NCBI GenBank assembly: GCA_003224135.1
Contig: QHYO01000013.1
Location: forward strand, 1-8,038
DNA length: 8,038 nt
From: Acidobacteriota bacterium
Lineage (GTDB): Bacteria > Acidobacteriota > Terriglobia > Acidiferrales > UBA7541
Direction of reading: 5' to 3'
Below the pieces are notes generated by a model that did not search any database, had not been told where the DNA came from, and worked only from the letters and a program-made list of their open reading frames with translations. The translations under genes were made by a program, and so were the position numbers. Shown here piece by piece: positions 5,769-8,038 of this stretch. Numbering within the stretch: the first letter of the stretch is position 1; each line of letters begins with the position of its first letter.

Positions 5769-6746
5769 TCACTCGGGCGCGGCAACTGACTCGGAAGCGG
5801 CGACAGGAAGGGGCTCCGGGAACTTGCGCGGTGGAAAAGCTTTGTGAATAAAAAAAGCCGCTGCAGCCATGGTGATAAAGCTGAAGACGCTACCTTCGGG
5901 ACCCACGCTGCCTCCGGTGAGCCAGATCGGCCCGTGAAGAGTGGCATTCGAAAGATGGCCTTCAAAAACGTTGCCGCTGTTTGGAACGGAAAACAAAAAA
6001 GTCTCTCCGAAGTCGAATGCGGCGTGCCAGCCGACAAGAAACCACAAGTTGCCGGTACGCCTGAGCGTGAGCGCGAAGATCAGGCCAATGGTGGCCACGC
6101 TTAGCGCGCCGACCCAGCTTTCTCCTTTATTCATGAGATGCACCGCGCCGAAGCCGAGAGAAAGGATCCACGCTGCGGGCCAAAAACCGATGCCATCGGC
6201 GAGGGTGAATTGTAGATAACCGCGAAACGTAAATTCTTCGAAGAGTCCGACCACCACAAAAAACAGCGCCCAAAACAGGGCCCATTTGAAAATGGCTGCG
6301 CCGTGAACATTTAACGGCCCAAACGAGTAACCGCCGAGAATGGCGATACAGCCCATCAGAACGACGACCTCCACGACGCCGAGGACGCAACCCTGCCAGA
6401 AGCGAACGCCGAAGAGCGAGTCCAGCGGTAATCCATAGTCGCCTACAGGCCGACGTTCCATCTGGGCCATTACACACGCAGGAAGAAATACCAGGATGAA
6501 CAGCAGAGACTCTTGCAGGAAAAATTGCCAGGGTGCAGGAGTGGCGGTCTTCGGCAAATGAAAGATCTTGTCGAGTGCAAGATTCACTAGAGTGCTGAAA
6601 ATCGCGACAAGAAGAATATAGATAACAAGGCGCCAGCCGGCACGCAGACCGCGATCGTTGTAGAACACGGTATGGAGCGTCCCGCGAGCTTCTACCGGTA
6701 GAGAACTTTCCTCGCGCGCGGGGAGCTGCGGGCTTTCGTTGTCCAT
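5769..6746 (-). CDS. CPBP family intramembrane metalloprotease (Abi/Rce1-like)
   Basis: This is a 325-residue polytopic membrane protein. Predicted hydrophobic segments lie near 38-58, 75-94, 118-138, 153-169, 185-203, 213-227, 234-253 and 287-301. The CPBP active-site motifs are intact: EExxxR at 170-175 (FEEFTFRG), FxxxH ending at His203 (FGAVHLMN), and HxxxD at His241 to Asp245 (HAAFDF). Members include eukaryotic Rce1, which cleaves CAAX proteins, and bacterial enzymes with varied or unknown substrates. The N-terminal 30 residues are hydrophilic, and the C-terminus is a Pro/Ala/Glu-rich tail. AGGAG (minus strand, 6758-6754) lies seven bases before the ATG at 6746, which supports that start. 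It follows the DUF1223 gene by 54 bases on the same strand, so the two probably form an operon. The target is unknown. Confidence 0.9.
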   Translation of the reverse strand: MDNESPQLPAREESSLPVEARGTLHTVFYNDRGLRAGWRLVIYILLVAIFSTLVNLALDKIFHLPKTATPAPWQFFLQESLLFILVFLPACVMAQMERRPVGDYGLPLDSLFGVRFWQGCVLGVVEVVVLMGCIAILGGYSFGPLNVHGAAIFKWALFWALFFVVVGLFEEFTFRGYLQFTLADGIGFWPAAWILSLGFGAVHLMNKGESWVGALSVATIGLIFALTLRRTGNLWFLVGWHAAFDFGETFLFSVPNSGNVFEGHLSNATLHGPIWLTGGSVGPEGSVFSFITMAAAAFFIHKAFPPRKFPEPLPVAASESVAAPE

Positions 6747-6753
6747 TGCAATT

Positions 6754-6758
6754 CTCCT
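6754..6758 (-). promoter_or_regulatory. Ribosome binding site of the CPBP gene
   Basis: AGGAG on the minus strand, seven bases before the ATG at 6746, is the clearest Shine-Dalgarno on this strand. Confidence 0.65.
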
Positions 6759-6800
6759 GAAGCGTCTCCCACAACGGCTCGAGCGTCGTAGCGCCTCTCG

Positions 6801-7601
6801 TTAATGTGAAATCGAGCCCGCAGCGGCGCCGAAGATGTGGAGCGTTTTGGGCTCCTGGAGGAATACCACAAAACGAAGATTTTCGCGCTTCCAGGAAGGA
6901 TCGAACGCAACGCGGCTTGTGGCTTGGGCGGAACCTGCGTCTGCGTGTTGAGCTCGAACATGGGTGAGTGAGCGCAGAACTGCCGCGTGCGTAAGATTGC
7001 GGCCTTCATTTTCGCCGCGAAGAACATTTGAAGCGAGGCCGCGCTCGGTTACGGCAAGCCAGAGTTCGGCCGCATGCGCTTCGGGCGGAATATTTTCGAC
7101 GCTGATCGTAACTTCGGCGGACTGCGAAGACCGGCTCGCCAACGAAAGATGGAGCTCAGCCGTTGGACTTTTTGAAGCCTCGATGATCTGTGGACGTGCT
7201 TCGCGCGCGGAACTGCCGACGACTTCGCTGCGGCCATTGACGACGAGTTGCGGTGTGTAGACACCATCGTCCCGGAAGGATCGCGCGTATCGCTCTTGCC
7301 GTTCGCTCCAATCGTGCGAGGAAAACGGATCGGTCCAGCCGAGCCGGTTCCAGTAGTCGACATGCTCTTCGATGGCGATGATTTCGACATCGTCCACGTG
7401 GCCGGCATCATCGAGAGCTTTTAGAAAAGCGTCTGCCGGCGGGCAACTGGAGCATCCCTCGGAAGTGAACAACTCGAGGAGGACTGCGTGGTGATCGGTA
7501 CTACCGGATGACGTAGGACCCGAGGCATGGAGAATCGGAGGGCCGAGAATTTTCAAAGTGAAAACTGCAACAGCCAGCGCCAACAGGACCTTAGAACGCA
7601 T
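6801..7601 (-). CDS. DUF1223 family secreted thioredoxin-like protein
   Basis: The 266-residue product has a signal peptide (MRSK followed by a hydrophobic run, about 5-25), so it is probably periplasmic or lipid-exposed. Family signatures are clear: LLELFTSEGCSSCPPAD at 41-57, with the CxxC pair Cys50 and Cys53; HVDYWNRLGWTDPFSS at 80-95; RQERYA; and VYTPQLVVNG at 114-123, which includes the cis-proline position typical of thioredoxin folds. A beta-rich C-terminal domain (about 145-266) completes the usual length. The exact reaction of DUF1223 proteins is not established; a redox role is inferred from CxxC. The ATG at 7601 is preceded by GAAAGG at seven bases' spacing on the minus strand. 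It leads a probable two-gene operon with the CPBP protease and is divergent from the ABATE regulator. Confidence 0.9.
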   Translation of the reverse strand: MRSKVLLALAVAVFTLKILGPPILHASGPTSSGSTDHHAVLLELFTSEGCSSCPPADAFLKALDDAGHVDDVEIIAIEEHVDYWNRLGWTDPFSSHDWSERQERYARSFRDDGVYTPQLVVNGRSEVVGSSAREARPQIIEASKSPTAELHLSLASRSSQSAEVTISVENIPPEAHAAELWLAVTERGLASNVLRGENEGRNLTHAAVLRSLTHVRAQHADAGSAQATSRVAFDPSWKRENLRFVVFLQEPKTLHIFGAAAGSISH

Positions 7602-7685
7602 GTGATTGCCTTTCCGCTCCGGAGACTACCTTTGTGAGAGCGCCGAAAACGAAATAAGTGTCCGATTTGAACAGAAAAAGAAACG

Positions 7686-7714
7686 TTGACGTCGACTAAC
7701 TTGAAGTCTAGCTT
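7686..7714 (+). promoter_or_regulatory. Candidate promoter for the ABATE regulator gene
   Basis: TTGACG (7686-7691, five of six to -35), a 17-base spacer, and TAGCTT (7709-7714, three of six to -10) form a weak sigma70-type candidate. The -10 lies inside the dyad repeat at 7696-7725, which would suit repression, but the -10 match is poor. Confidence 0.25.
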
Positions 7715-7725
7715 GAACCAGTTAG
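7696..7725. repeat. Inverted repeat CTAACT-N18-AGTTAG in the divergent intergenic region
   Basis: CTAACT at 7696-7701 and AGTTAG at 7720-7725 are perfect inverted arms around an 18-base centre. The centre also contains AAG and CTT half-sites flanking CTAG. Two CTTGAA copies (7700-7705 and 7712-7717) lie within it as direct repeats. It is positioned like an operator between the DUF1223 gene and the ABATE regulator, possibly for autoregulation. No protein binding is shown by the sequence alone. Confidence 0.35.
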
Positions 7726-7745
7726 CTCAGTGACAGTGCTGCGAT

Positions 7746-7750
7746 GGAGG
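7746..7750 (+). promoter_or_regulatory. Ribosome binding site choosing the start of the ABATE gene
   Basis: GGAGG, five bases before GTG 7756, is a strong Shine-Dalgarno. It overlaps the last base of the alternative ATG at 7744-7746, which has no such site upstream. This favours the GTG start. Confidence 0.5.
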
Positions 7751-7755
7751 CCCAT

Positions 7756-8038
7756 GTGGAAGTCAGCCACGTTTCGAATCCGGTGAACGGGAACAGGTTA
7801 TGCCTCGACTTTGTGAATTTGCCATTTACTTCGGGAGATCCGGTTGCGCACGCTACTTCCTGGCTGGAACTGGTCGACTTCTTGTCGGACAAACGTATCG
7901 TTTCACGGGCAAGAAGCGAGGAACTCATCAGTCTCACGGAAAGCGACCCGAAAGCCGCTGGAAGTCTACTGGCTCAGGCCGAACGGTTAGGCCAAGGCAT
8001 GCGCACGGCGTTTCGCGCGATGTTGAAAACGGTCCGCA
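7756..8038 (+). CDS. ABATE-domain (CGNR zinc-finger family) putative transcriptional regulator, 5' part
   Basis: About 94 residues are visible before the right edge. After a short lead comes GNRLCLDFVNLP, the hallmark of the ABATE domain (formerly DUF1470). A WLELVDFL helix, an AGSLLAQAERLGQGMRTAFR helix and further alpha-helical sequence follow. Proteins of this family usually carry a C-terminal CGNR zinc finger and are regarded as putative stress-linked DNA-binding regulators; that end is outside the window, so the finger is not seen. GTG 7756 is preferred for its GGAGG. The ATG at 7744 would add four residues, and an in-frame stop lies at 7723-7725. The gene is divergent from the DUF1223/CPBP pair, which it might control, but that is inference. 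Confidence 0.8.
   Translation, partial: MEVSHVSNPVNGNRLCLDFVNLPFTSGDPVAHATSWLELVDFLSDKRIVSRARSEELISLTESDPKAAGSLLAQAERLGQGMRTAFRAMLKTVR

Noticed and set aside
5751..5773. Direct repeat TGTTCACT at 5751-5758 and 5766-5773 spanning the convergent stop codons
   Set aside because: Eight bases is short enough to be chance, and both copies are coding or at gene ends; no insertion-like features.
7716..7791. tRNA-like signals: TAGCTCAGT (D-arm-like) and TTTCGAATCC (T-loop-like)
   Set aside because: The acceptor, D and T stems do not pair, and the second motif lies inside the ABATE coding frame.

Overview
The window looks like a chromosomal housekeeping and cell-envelope region of a Gram-negative, moderately GC-rich bacterium. 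I infer Acidobacteriota (Terriglobia-like) from the mixture of families: LpxC, a zinc-ribbon/DUF4190 protein with a pilin-like tail, an S41 paralogue paired with a divergent polysaccharide deacetylase, and a start of an ABATE-type regulator. This placement is inference; no rRNA or other taxonomic marker lies in the window. There is no CRISPR array, phage gene, transposase, rRNA or tRNA that I can support.

Layout. At 1-1264 (minus) is most of glmU, running off the left edge. Divergent from it, at 1463-2236 (plus), is a membrane protein made of a zinc ribbon, a DUF4190-like two-helix segment and a pilin-like tail. It converges with lpxC (3134-2238, minus), with one base between the two stop codons. 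An intergenic region of about 270 bp (3135-3407) follows and carries plus-strand promoter candidates. At 3408-4604 (plus) is an S41 C-terminal-processing-protease homologue whose frame is broken by two indels. Seven bases after it, at 4612-5760 (plus), is a lipoprotein divergent polysaccharide deacetylase (YibQ/DUF610 family). It converges with a minus-strand pair: a secreted thioredoxin-fold DUF1223 protein (7601-6801) followed by a CPBP-family membrane protease (6746-5769). At 7756 to the right edge (plus) is the 5' part of an ABATE/CGNR regulator gene, divergent from the DUF1223 gene.

How the genes fit together. GlmU makes UDP-GlcNAc, the shared precursor of peptidoglycan and lipid A. LpxC commits a UDP-GlcNAc derivative to lipid A. 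The S41 and divergent deacetylase pair recalls the envC-ctpA-yibQ neighbourhood of Proteobacteria, tied to peptidoglycan remodelling. The rest are membrane, lipoprotein or exported products. The theme is envelope biogenesis rather than a defence or mobile system.

The points that most deserve a second look are the disrupted S41 gene, which also appears to lack both catalytic dyad residues; the zinc-ribbon/DUF4190/pilin-like architecture; and the dyad repeat in front of the ABATE regulator. I did not find convincing evidence of an entirely new biological system.
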